This document shows, in pieces, positions 47,881 through 58,930 of a stretch of 64,000 nt of DNA. Position 1 is the first letter of the stretch. Each line of letters starts with the position of its first letter. The DNA is from Clitoria ternatea (Eukaryota > Streptophyta > Magnoliopsida > Fabales > Fabaceae). The notes beneath the pieces were generated by a model. The model was given only the letters and a program-made list of their open reading frames with translations. It was not told where the DNA came from and searched no databases. The stretch covers positions 87,312,501-87,376,500 of the forward strand of contig CM075674.1 of NCBI GenBank assembly GCA_037962975.1, written 5' to 3'. Both the position numbers and the translations under genes were made by a program.

Positions 47881-48848
47881 AATTGATTAAAGATGTAAAA
47901 CTTGATGACGATAATTATGATAGCCCATGATGATGAAGGGCAATGTAAATGTGAATGTGTATGTGCTTGCAATTTCTACCATATTTCCCTTTATTTCTTT
48001 TCCTGTGATTTCTTTCCCCCTAAAATCATCTCTCTCTTCCAAATAATGTCTTAAGGAGTAAGCGACTCTCCCCTTCAAGTTCAACCTCTATCGAACCCAA
48101 GGCCAAGAGATCCTTTTCTCACTCTTCTTACTAACTTATAAAATCCCAACTAATTTCTTCTTGAATGAAAACTCATCATCTTAAACCAACCCCCTAAAAT
48201 TTATATATCCCAATCCAAAAAGGCAGTCGGGACTTAACTATTAGAAAAAACTATTTTGTAAAAGATAAAACAAGTGTTGGTATATACAATAATTGTTATG
48301 ATTTAACAATATATTTATATACGTCAAAATATATGTTCTTTTAAGAAATAAGTTTAGCCACTTCTATAATTAAAATATATTTAATGTCAATGTATACATA
48401 ATATAATATATAAAATATTTTTTACATAGTAATTAATTAGTGTAACTAGTGAATCACATGTACATATGACCCTACTTTGTGTGACTATCTTATCGTGGAG
48501 GTTCTTTAAGACTTATACGAAAGGATAAAATAAGGGGGGGAAATGAAATTGAAAATGAAAAAAAAGCAACATCCTTTAAAAGGATTTATTAGGTTAAAAT
48601 AACTTTTCTTTTTACGGACTAATTGATTTTCATTTTAATTTCATCCTGTACGAATTTTGAAAAGAAAACATAATAGAAACAAGATAAGGTAAGGGTGATG
48701 TTAACCAATAGGATCCTTGTTTTCTCTTTAACCAAATAAAAAAAAAAATACAATTACTGGTGTTTTTCTTCTTTAATTTCTTTCCATCCACACTACGGAA
48801 AGAAATCAAACAATTTGTTGAAATACTAGTTTGTTTTCGTTTACGATT
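47881..48848. other. AT-rich intergenic DNA
   Basis: No gene recognised. Possible decayed element ends, but no paired termini. Confidence 0.4.
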
Positions 48849-48851
48849 TTA

Positions 48852-49115
48852 GGGTATGTTTGGATACAAATCCCGGTTGGTCAAACCGAAAATACATCCT
48901 ACGGTCAAACAGAATTTTAACTGTCTCAAACGGCGTGAAGAATTAATATCAACCCTTAAATTTCTTCATTTCCCCAATCGTTTCCGCAACTGAAAACCAA
49001 ACAGACACTTCGTTTGGTTTGATATTGATCCTTCACGCCGTTCGAGACAGTCAAAACTCCGTTTAACCGTAGGATTTTTTTTTTGACCAACCCAACTTGA
49101 TAACCAAACATGCTC
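48852..49115. mobile_element. Tourist-like (PIF/Harbinger) MITE with long inverted arms
   Basis: 264 bp starting GGGTATGTTTGGATA and ending CCAAACATGCTC, flanked by TTA on each side (48849-48851 and 49116-49118), the 3-bp target of PIF/Harbinger elements. The two halves are inverted copies over roughly 100 bases, including AACTGTCTCAAACGGCGTGA against its near-complement at 49027-49046. It could fold into one long hairpin. No coding capacity. Confidence 0.82.
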
Positions 49116-49118
49116 TTA

Positions 49119-49684
49119 GTCTCAAAGGGAAATGGTACTTACACAGTTACTCATAAACACCAAGATACAACTAAAGCATCTAAACCTACATGATGCAACC
49201 AACCCAAAGATCCCACTTTCATGATGTCACTCAAACGTATGCACATCAAAAGAGTGGAATAGTGCTTGTTTATAATTTTACTAGTCTAGATTTCTTGAGT
49301 CCTAAACGGAAAACTCAATCTACAAGTTCCAACTTCCAAGGGAGGTATGGAAAATGAGTCTTTAGGTGGGAATAATTTTTATCTAATTATTTTATAAGGA
49401 ATTAGAGTATAACATACTATTTTTTAAATAGGCCACGCTATCTACCCTCGCCCTACCCTCTTTCACAAGCACAAAAACAATAAATTATACTTCACGGATC
49501 CAAAACTTGCGAAGGAACTGCTTTGGGCTTGACAAAGTTGTGAGTGCCGGCACAACTTTAAGCAAATAGTGAGTGAAATATTTCCAGCATCATCTACTTC
49601 GCACAGCCAGATGACTATGCTTCTTCCATCCAAGGCGGGTGCGACGCAAGGAAATGAAGAGATAATTGATCAATGCAATCAACC
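49119..49684. other. 3' flank of the CCA-adding enzyme gene
   Basis: The 3' untranslated region of the minus-strand gene should occupy the right part of this stretch. No clear AATAAA signal was seen; nothing else is recognised. Confidence 0.4.
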
Positions 49685-52600
49685 TCACTCCAACTTTACA
49701 CGCTTGGAATTGGCTTGTCTCAACCATTCCATGCATTCCTCTGCAGTTCCAGATGGATGGGCAAGTTGCCAAGCCATTGCTTTATCCAGCTGCAAGTGAA
49801 AATCAAACAGGAAACAAAAAGCTTAAATTTCACGTGTGTTGTGTACACCTGTAAATGGAAATGCAATGAGCAAAATGACTTACCCACTCCTTAACGAGTG
49901 GTCCTCCTTTAAGCTGTAGGGCACCCATAACATCTTTGCCATTGATCAATTGTTTTACGTCCCATACTTTCTCTAGGCCTGCTATCCACAAAAGGTGTTA
50001 AAAGGTAATTTGAGGCCAGGCAAAAACAAACTACCTGAACATCACCAGCATACGGGAAAACACATCTTGTAACGCAAAAATGTGGGATGATAAGCAAACA
50101 AATTTGTTTTTCTCTCTTTTCACTATTGCTTTTTCTTATTTCTAATTTTCTAGTCTTCACCACACGCACCTACCACAACATGTCAATAACATTCTAGTTG
50201 AAATGGATTGTCACTAATTCAAACAATTGCATGCCATAGAAGAGCGTTTTAACGCAAATTCCCAATCAAACTCCTTAGTCTTTACCTTAACCAATTCATT
50301 TAAGCTCTCTTATTTTAGTTGACTTCTTGACATGAATGCACTGCAAGTGCAAACAAAGCTTTCCTCCATTAGAGCAAAGCACTAAGTTGAAAGAAAAATG
50401 TGGCAAAAGAAGAAAAAAGAATCATAAGCCAAAAGAGCATTCACTTATTCAGATCAAAGAAAACATGCTGCTTACTTAAATTTGCAGAAAATGACAGACA
50501 TTTTGAATCCTCCAAAAGATATAAATCACAAGAGAAAGCAGGTAGTATTAAGATAAATGTTGAACATAATATCACAAAATTGACAAGAGTCACGAAGCTC
50601 ACCTAGTTTGACAATAGAATTCTCCACAGCATTAAACAGATCTCTTTGTTTGCCCAACTGTGAGGACCCATCCTTATTATCAATGAGATGTAATATTGTC
50701 GATATCAACAGTGCAACTCGCCAAAATTCTTTAAGCTCTCTTAAGAGAAACCCTATATAAATAAAATATAAAAGCTTGGCCATATCAAATACAATTCATA
50801 ATGCACAATGGCTAAGCAGTATCTTATAGATATGAAAAAGCAGGCAAGAATCACAGGGTAATACTCCACCCCGTTTAGTTCTCCTAATTTAAAAATATCT
50901 CATCTTCTGTTTTTTCTTTATTGAAACAATTTAATGAAGTGGCTTAACAGACAAAGTCCCAAAGAAGTGTGTTACTTGTGGCTTGATCATAGCAGCCTTC
51001 TAAAGAAATAATGGCTTGTGACTACTTTCTAGTGTCTACTACAAAGCCAATAATGAAATTGAAAGTTGAAACTTCAACATATAGAACTATGAAAACCTAC
51101 AGTCTGCAGCACAATATGTCAACAAGAAATTGCTAAGACTGAGGATTAAGGTCCACAATAGCTATCTGTCATGAACCACCATTTAAGCTGTTAGGTGAAG
51201 AGGCATAAATGGCTTTATAATTTATACTATATGTCTTACATGCTCCCTCACAGAAAAACCATTAGGGCTTGAAGCATGGACCATGCACAAGCCCACCTAC
51301 CCTGTCCTGAAATTAAACACATTTTTATTAGAAGAATGGGGATGGCAATGATTGAACTCTAAACCACTAGGTGATAGAAACTCTGATACCATGACACGAA
51401 CTAACTATTCCCAAAGCTTAAGCAGTTATACTATAGTTTGTGGCACTATCCAAGAAACAGCATACTGCCTATGCAATAACAAGGTAGTAAAGCAAGAAAA
51501 CTGTACCTGTTAGTACCCGAACTCTAGAGGAGACAGGGACATCAATCAAGTCTCTCATCCAATCATGATCAACAACTTGGACATCCTCATCAGATGCAAG
51601 ACAAGGGATCAATGACAAGAATTTATGTGATGCTTGATGTAAGATGAGCACCTGGGTGTTGAGGACAACCACATTAACCAACAAAAAATATCAACCAAAG
51701 TAATACTGGGAAAAGAAAATTGCATTATAATTTGAATAATAAATCACTTTGGATTTTACAAAGGAAAAAAGGAAACAGCTTACCGTTTCTGCATCCTTAG
51801 CTTTTCGCTTGAGAGACTCCCTGATGATATGATTGACAACATGTATCTACAATTTAAAATATGTTATTGAACAAGCAACTAATTTGAAATAATAAACACC
51901 AGAATAGACATAAGGTACAATGATCATACACCCCAATGAACAAGCACATCACACAATACACATATTACTCTCCACTCTCCAGGAGTGGAACTGAGACAAG
52001 AGTCCAAGATGACTGTTGATAGAAACCTCTGTTACAAATAGGGAAAATCTCCCATGATTACAGCACAGCAGAACTTTGAGGGTCCGCACCCCCGATGCTC
52101 AACCCCTTTTCTTATTTATAGGCATGTCTTGTTTCTCTAATTATCCCAGCCCCTAACTAACTAAATACTCCAATAAGAATCTATCCAAAAATCAACAGAT
52201 ATTGACAACAAACAGCTAGCTAGTAGCCACCAATTGTTCCAGCTAACAAGCTCAAACAATATGACCAAATTTGTTCTCAAGGCTTGACTTGGACCAGTTT
52301 GATTCAAATCATAAATTCTAAAATAATATCTACTACACCTAGATAAAGTGCCTGCAAAATGCAATGCAGGTATCACAGAAAAATGTTCAATTTGATTACA
52401 TGATGGCATCATTGGCATGACAGTTTCTTCAGTTTTAAAATTCAGAAACTTGAAAAAACTGACTAAAGAATCTGCATAATATTTTAACAATCTTAAAATG
52501 TTCCATATAGGCAGGAAATGTGTGCAATGATGGCCTTTTTGTGCGTAATTTGAAATGATAAATTTATACCCTTTCTTTGGCAGTAAAAAAGTGAAACATT

Positions 52601-55600
52601 TAAATTTCAAAAAAGTTAATATTGGAAACTATTAGAAATGACAGACCTAATTCAACCTTAAAGTTAGCTTATGAGTTAAGGATTGTCTCAAGTCTTTTAG
52701 CAAGTATTTTGACCATATTGGACATCTTAACACCCTCCATCCCCCCCCCCCCCCAACACATTTAGAACTACACATCTGGTATATGAAATCTGTAGGATTG
52801 GACATTTGCGGGTGATAAACATTCAACACCAGTCAAACTTTAATACCATATTAAAAATGGCAAGCTCTACTCAACCCAAAAGCTAGCTTATGAGTTAAGG
52901 GTTGTCTCAAACCTTATAAAGAGTATTCTAACCATATTCCTAACTGATATGGTACATCTTAACATAGACAAAGTGCTTTGCATAACAGAATTAAATTGCG
53001 TTAAAATTAATTTACTAAACTATTAAATAAAAACAGTAGAACAGCTTTGGGCATTACAAAATGGGCTTAAATATGTACCAACTATCAAGTCTCTAAATGT
53101 AGTCACTTGTGGTTTTAGTCCCTAATTTTTTTATTGGTTTTGATCCTCATAAATTTCAAATGTTTTAAAACTACTAATTATTATTTCCTAGTCATATCAG
53201 CCATTTAGAAATTCGCATCACATGCCACTTGTGATAGTCCTGACATGGCATGCCACCGACCACTAAGTTTGAATAGAAACCATTTTCAAAAAAAAATTAA
53301 TTCCATGAGGACTACAATCAACAAAATTCCTTTTGGAGGACCGAAACTAAGATTAGCTATATTTACATGGACTGTAAACAAATTTATGTCTGCAGAATAT
53401 AACACTAACAGACATTATATTAAACTAGATTGCAGGCTTTCTAGAGCATAAATTTTGCCATTGTTTGATTATCTAATTACGTATTTTATCAAATGATTCA
53501 AGTCTGACCTCTGAACTCAATATAACTGAGCATTGAAAGCTGTTCTTGCCAAGGTTATTGAATAGCTACATCCAATTTCAATCCTTAATCCTGTCACAGT
53601 CACACTAGCCTAAAAATGCAGATTCAGGTCTCCATGTATCCAATACAATATGAAATATTCTCAAATCACCAACCTCAAGAAACTAAGGTTGAAACATTGA
53701 AGTATAATATAGGCATTGGGTTAGATGTGTCAATTGAAAGCACAAAACAGAATTAATGTACTTGTAACTAAATATTTCCAAATCACAAACACTACAGCAT
53801 AGAAATAGGAACATGTATGTACCTTCTTAGCTTTCTTTTCTCTGTAAGTGGTATTTCTAAGTGGGAGAAACAGAGCAGCAAAAAGTGTTAACCTTTTTTG
53901 TTCAGCCTAAAATGCACAATGAAATTTTGTTCAGCCTAAAATCCAAACAAACATAGTGATGGGAACAACCATGCAACTTCCTATTGTGACAACAATAGAA
54001 GTAACAATATATTGCAAAAATGAAAGCTTAATTGACTACTTACTGTAAAAGTTGACTCTCCAATTAAATGGATAAGGTTCCATGCAGTATCCAAGCAAGA
54101 AACACAAAACCTGGAGAAATTTTAAAGAGTACCTGATCAGCTTGACCCACAAGATGCCCATATCTCCATGCAGTAGACAAAAACAAAATGAAGAACTAAG
54201 TTTGATTCTAGGGTTTAGGTGAGAATAGTCAAAAACAAAATAAAAAGTATGATTATAGGGAATAGGCAGGAAAGGGGAAAAAGAGAGAAAGGAAAGTCTC
54301 AACAACACCAGATCAGTGCTGTCAAATGGCAGTCATAGTGGTATGGCGTTCTACAGCAGGCATGGTAGAAAATCCCCCCCCCCCCAAATGTCAGCTTGAC
54401 TCATTTTCTGACCTTGTCACCCATGGATCCTCTAACCTAAAAAACCTTAAAACTAAAGTAGAGACTCCCTAGTGCACCCACTCTCTCTCGCAATATTTCC
54501 TTTCTCCCTCACACACACTGAAGTGCCTCCCCCTCTCACGCATCTCCAAGTGACCCAGTTCCAATGGCTGACCAACTTCCGGCTACAAGGTTTCTCTCTC
54601 TGTCTCCCAACAAGATAGGACAACAGTACGATAAGCTTTTATCATATCTGGTGTTTGGTGTGCATAATGATAAATAATAATAAAAAATTTTACTAATAAC
54701 TATACTAAAATAATTATATAAACATAAAAATAATAATAAATATATGCATAATAATTAATATCAATAAAATAATAATGATATAAAAGTAATAATAATAATA
54801 ATAAACATTGAAGGAATAAAATAATAATAATAATATAGTAACAATAATAATAATAATAACTTATCCTATTTTATCCATCACTAACTCAATCCTCTACTTA
54901 TGATAGAATTTATATTACACCAATAAGATAGGATAAAAATTGTAATTAGTTTATCATATCCTACTAGTGCAACAAAAACTAAATTAAGATAGGGTATGAT
55001 AGGTTATCTTATTCTATCCTCCTTGTCCTGACCACCAAACAGGCCCTAACTATTTGTTTTTTTTTTTGTTTTCGAGCAAAGAGATAATAGTATTCAGCTT
55101 CAGCTAACTCTTACTACATCAGAAGATGTAATAAGATATTATTTGTTATCGCATCAAGTTGCAATCATTATGCACTTTCAACACATCAAGAAACAATTTA
55201 TGAATTTATCTACAAACTTTACTATACCTTTCACATCCATCAGAAATAGTGGGTTCAAACTCAGAAGGAAGACTGAATACAATCCAAAATAGTGTTAGGT
55301 CACGAATATGTGTCATTGCTTTGACAGGTTGATTTCCAGATATCATTAGATCTATCTACAAAGGCAAACACAAGAGAATAAGTGGCAAGATTTTCACTAC
55401 AGAACAGACAAAAAAACATGAGCAGTGTCTTCACAATAAGAAGTACCTATGGCATTCTGAACTTAAAAATCACACTCTAAGCTATCCACACTGGAGTCAT
55501 GGAAAATTAGATGAACATACCTCTGTTCCAATGCGCTCTCTGCTAATTTTAGCAGCTAGAGCATCTTTCACATCATCACATGCAGCAGCAACTTTCAGAT

Positions 55601-58138
55601 CTTCATCTAGAGTAAATTCAAATCTGGCACCTGAAAAATTATGTCTCATATAGCAGGAGGATAAGTTCAAACTTCAAATATAAGCATACAACAAAAGATT
55701 AACATGATAAGGAAAAATAATTATGAAAATTAGAATATACCAAATCGAATGGCTCGAAGAACTCGCAATGGATCATCAAGAAATGTGGCCTTTGGAGGTA
55801 AAGGAGTTACTATCTTGCCAGACTTAAGGTCCGAGATCCCTGCAAAGTTACAAAGAGGTTATTAGATGCACAAACAAGTAGCTCTTAAGATATTTGTTTA
55901 TGGAAAAAAAAGATCCATTCTAACCTCTCTTAGTGAAGTCCTCAACTGAGTCAGTGTTGATATTGTAGAATAAGCTGCCATGCACAACTAATTGTTTTAT
56001 AAAATGATCTTCTAAAATGGGGTATGAAAGGAGGTGAATAGTAGAGCACTCTCAAACCAACATATACAAAAAGAGAAATTGATTGGCATAATTCCTACTT
56101 AACTTGTATCATTCTACACACATAAAAACTAAAAATATTATACATGTTTTTTTTAAAATTATTTCCCCTAGTCTTGAACTTCCTTTTTGTCCTATCTAAT
56201 AATATTTTCTATCAAAAATAAGAAAAAAGAAATACAGAAGCACAAAAAGATACCTGTTAATGGTCAAATCTCTCCTATATGCATCCTCTTCTGCTGTGCC
56301 AAATCTTTGCTGTTAGACAGGAAATAATTTTTATTCTATTGAATTCGACTAGGATATGGAGGGGCCAGAACCAAATATTTCAAAGGGAAAATACATGTTC
56401 ATCTTGGCATAAAATTAGTTTAAATATTGATAAAAGTGCAAACAATAGAGGAATTTCACCAAAAGCATGTCACTAATTATGAGAATACATGCATGTGATT
56501 CCAACTTAGAAGAAACTTAATAAAACATCATACATGTACTACTAAAGGAAATTCAGAAGTAAATTTTTTTATGCAAATTTGCAGATACAGCAGAACAGGC
56601 AAACTTCTATGAAACCAGAAGACAGAACAATTACATACCTTAGAAGGAATGCGGCTATTCTCAGCGTATTCTTCACTCCTTAGGTTAACAAAATCAATCC
56701 ATATATCAAACAAACGCATCCTGGCTGTTTCTAAATGTTTAGACTGGTCAGGATTGCTGCAAAAAAAATAATAATCAGTGTTTAACAAAAAAAGGTGCAG
56801 GAAAAAGGCAACCAAAACATACAATGGAATGCTTGTGATTTCCAGTTGAAAGTTGAGTCAAGAGAATGTGTAGCTAGGGCACAGAGAACTAAATGAAGAA
56901 ATAGTTCTTTTTTAAAAAAGAAAGTCTTTAAGTAGAAGAAGAGAGAGACTAGAGAGTAAGATCTAGAGGCCAAAACTTATCTGCTGGATGGCTGCACAAC
57001 TAATGACTAACCAAAATATTTCCTTATATTATCAAAAGAATCATTGCCTTCCACATATCTGTCTATATTTTTCCTATGTATGCTATTACCATATGAGAAA
57101 TTATGAAAACCAACAGCGACTATGATAGTATGCAATTTAAGCATGGCTGTAAAATCCGTGCATTTACTAATTCATTAACACCAGTAACAAAAACAAGTCA
57201 ACTTGATTCCACTTGCAGTCCAGTCCAGTCAACTCAGTAATGCTCATCAAAATCGAACTCTGAAGATTACACTCAAGCTCCTCACTGAAGGACTAGCTTA
57301 CTTGAGTATACAACTATCCAAAGTGTGAAATAGTTTTGAAAATAAAAAGTGAAAGCTGTGCAGTGATTTGTTGAATCAGACATCAATTATTATCCAATTA
57401 AACATATAACTACAATTTTTCTTTCAATTTATAATGAATCAGTAACAATTCATCGTAAAGGATATCAAAGCGTGTAGTTTCAGTTAGGTATCTTACTACA
57501 GTGAAATTGGCCAATTTAACACTAACAACACCAAGTTAACACATGAGATGAGAAAGAGAAACAACAAATACAATGCAGTAAAATTCTTTCAAAAGGGTGA
57601 AAATATACCTTTCGATAACACATAGTCCCTGTGCATCTTCGCCAATGGACAACAAATACTCTCTGACTTTATCCACAAACTCAACACCCATCATGTTATC
57701 AAGAGCGATATCAATGTCGTAGCAATCTTTTCCAAGAAGCTGCGAAACCAATTAAACGAATCAGAACGGTGAAAGAATGGATCAGGGTTTAGGGGGTTTT
57801 AGGAGCGAGACCTTGTCGCGAACCCAGCCACCGGCGACTCGGAGCTGAGTTTGGAGGTTAAAGTGGCGAAGTGTGTTGAGGAGTCTATCGAATATGGTCT
57901 TCTCCGTGTCGGAGAGTTCGATTTTGTCACGAACCTGAGGCGGCGGCGTAGAAGACATTAGTGCGCATGCGGAACTCCAAAACGACGGCGTCGTGGTGGT
58001 TCGTAGGAGGGTTTTGGCGGGACGATGAGAGTGGAGAGGAAGAGGAAGGGTGCGTGAGAAAGGAATAGGAGTGGAATATAAATTGGGTGTAGGGTGCACT
58101 GCAACAAACCTTGCCGCAGTTTTCAAAGCCACTCTCAT
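49685..58138 (-). CDS. CCA-adding tRNA nucleotidyltransferase (15 exons, 575 aa)
   Basis: This class II nucleotidyltransferase adds and repairs the CCA 3' end of tRNAs without a template. Minus-strand exons: 58138-57812, 57739-57609, 56756-56639, 56309-56254, 55974-55925, 55839-55741, 55630-55521, 55355-55228, 54110-54044, 53906-53823, 51846-51784, 51651-51507, 50752-50603, 49978-49884, 49789-49685. All are GT-AG and phases agree (1728 nt). Motifs: GGWVR at 103-107, catalytic D117 and D119 (DID), RRD at 204-206, DDPLR at 249-253 and SRERIGTE at 290-297. The C-terminal body is less conserved. Residues 1-60 are basic and rich in Ser/Thr/Pro, like an organelle targeting peptide, and M61 could start a 515-aa cytosolic form, as known for plant CCA enzymes. 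Introns hold several MITE-like repeats. Confidence 0.95.
51230..51430. repeat. Dispersed repeat in CCA-enzyme intron 12
   Basis: Text including TTAGGGCTTGAAGCATGGAC, ATGCACAAGCCCACC and CTCTGATACCATGACA matches a repeat I recognise from many plant genomes. On the minus strand it contains a TGGTATCAGAG motif and a B-box-like GAGTTCAATCA. Whether it is a SINE or a small LTR derivative is not settled here. Confidence 0.4.
52640..52975. repeat. Two copies of a dispersed repeat in CCA-enzyme intron 10
   Basis: AGCTTATGAGTTAAGGATTG at about 52665 and AGCTTATGAGTTAAGGGTTG at about 52883 each lead into GTCTCAA, a CATATT phrase and CATCTTAACA. They are about 218 bp apart, with a 14-base C run (52741-52754) in the first copy. 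Confidence 0.65.
53063..53370. mobile_element. Degenerate legume MITE in CCA-enzyme intron 10
   Basis: It opens GGGCTTAAATATGTACC and continues TTTTAGTCCCTAATTTTT, the start of a MITE family common in legumes. The right end (GGACCGAAACTAAGATTAGC then ATATTTA) looks like its decayed inverted partner. No target duplication was confirmed. Confidence 0.4.
53898..53945 (-). repeat. Duplicated 3' splice site before CCA-enzyme exon 10
   Basis: TTTTGTTCAGCCTAAAAT occurs twice on the plus strand, 29 bp apart. Each copy contains an ATTTTAG acceptor on the coding strand. The copy used here gives exon 10 from 53906. The upstream copy would add 29 nt and shift the frame. Confidence 0.85.
54640..55035. 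mobile_element. MITE-like AT-rich insertion in CCA-enzyme intron 8
   Basis: AAT-rich DNA is bounded on the right by CCACCAAACAGGCCCTAA and on the left by a weak counterpart (CTGGTGTTTGGTGTGC). Inner CTATCTTATC-type motifs appear on both sides, as in Tourist-like MITEs. Boundaries and target duplication are unproven. A run of 12 C residues lies nearby at 54374-54385. Confidence 0.35.
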
Positions 58139-58930
58139 CTCATCTCATGGGCTTTCTATTTAAATTAAACTTAAAAGCATTGCATATTTGCATTTGCCTC
58201 GCGAACTAGTGTTATAGTCGGGTTCGGGAATTCACAAAGGAAGTGCTTCTTCCCCTCCTTTCAATTTAACGCCATTTATCAAATGTTAATATGTTAAATC
58301 TATAAGAGTTTTTTTTTTTGATAAATTATAAAGTTAGCCCCTTATAAATTCTGGATTTTTACATTACTTCATGTAATAATAAATCTTAGTTTAAGACCCC
58401 TTTAATAATTCATGTCGTTAAAAGATTCTATCAAGTGTTGAGGGGTAATAGAACTAGGTGTCATTGGGTGCACACGTGGCATGTAACTCATATTACATAA
58501 TGTTGAGTAGGATTAAATCGTTAATTAATTAAGGTTAATTAAAAGTTAAGAAAAATGAGGGTTGTTGTAAAAAAATTTAAAAAAGTTAGGACTTGCTTTC
58601 TTCCTCACGTCTTACTCATTTGTCTCTTGTGTGTGAAGTTACCCACGAAGAAGAAGACAAGGAATCGTCGTTTTTTAGCTTAATTCAGTGGTTAGTGGAG
58701 GTGTGCATGTTTGGTGGCTTCTCCATTGTGCGTGCACTAAGAGGATTTCATACGGGTAAGATTCCTTATGTTTTTAGTGCAAAGTTAGAATTCTTTTTGT
58801 TTGTGGGACCATGAAAGGCTTATATTATTGTATTAATTATGAACCTTAACTGTCATGTAATGTAATAATGTATTAATTGTTGCGTAAATGACATGTGTTA
58901 TGTGTAACAATGAATTTTTTCCTTTTAGGG
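58139..58930. other. Shared upstream region of the CCA gene and the MULE remnant
   Basis: The CCA gene (minus) and the decayed Mutator-like gene (plus) diverge from here. No TATA box or clear MULE terminal repeat was identified. Text such as CCCCTTATAAATTCTGG near 58340 might be part of a degenerate terminal repeat. Confidence 0.35.
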
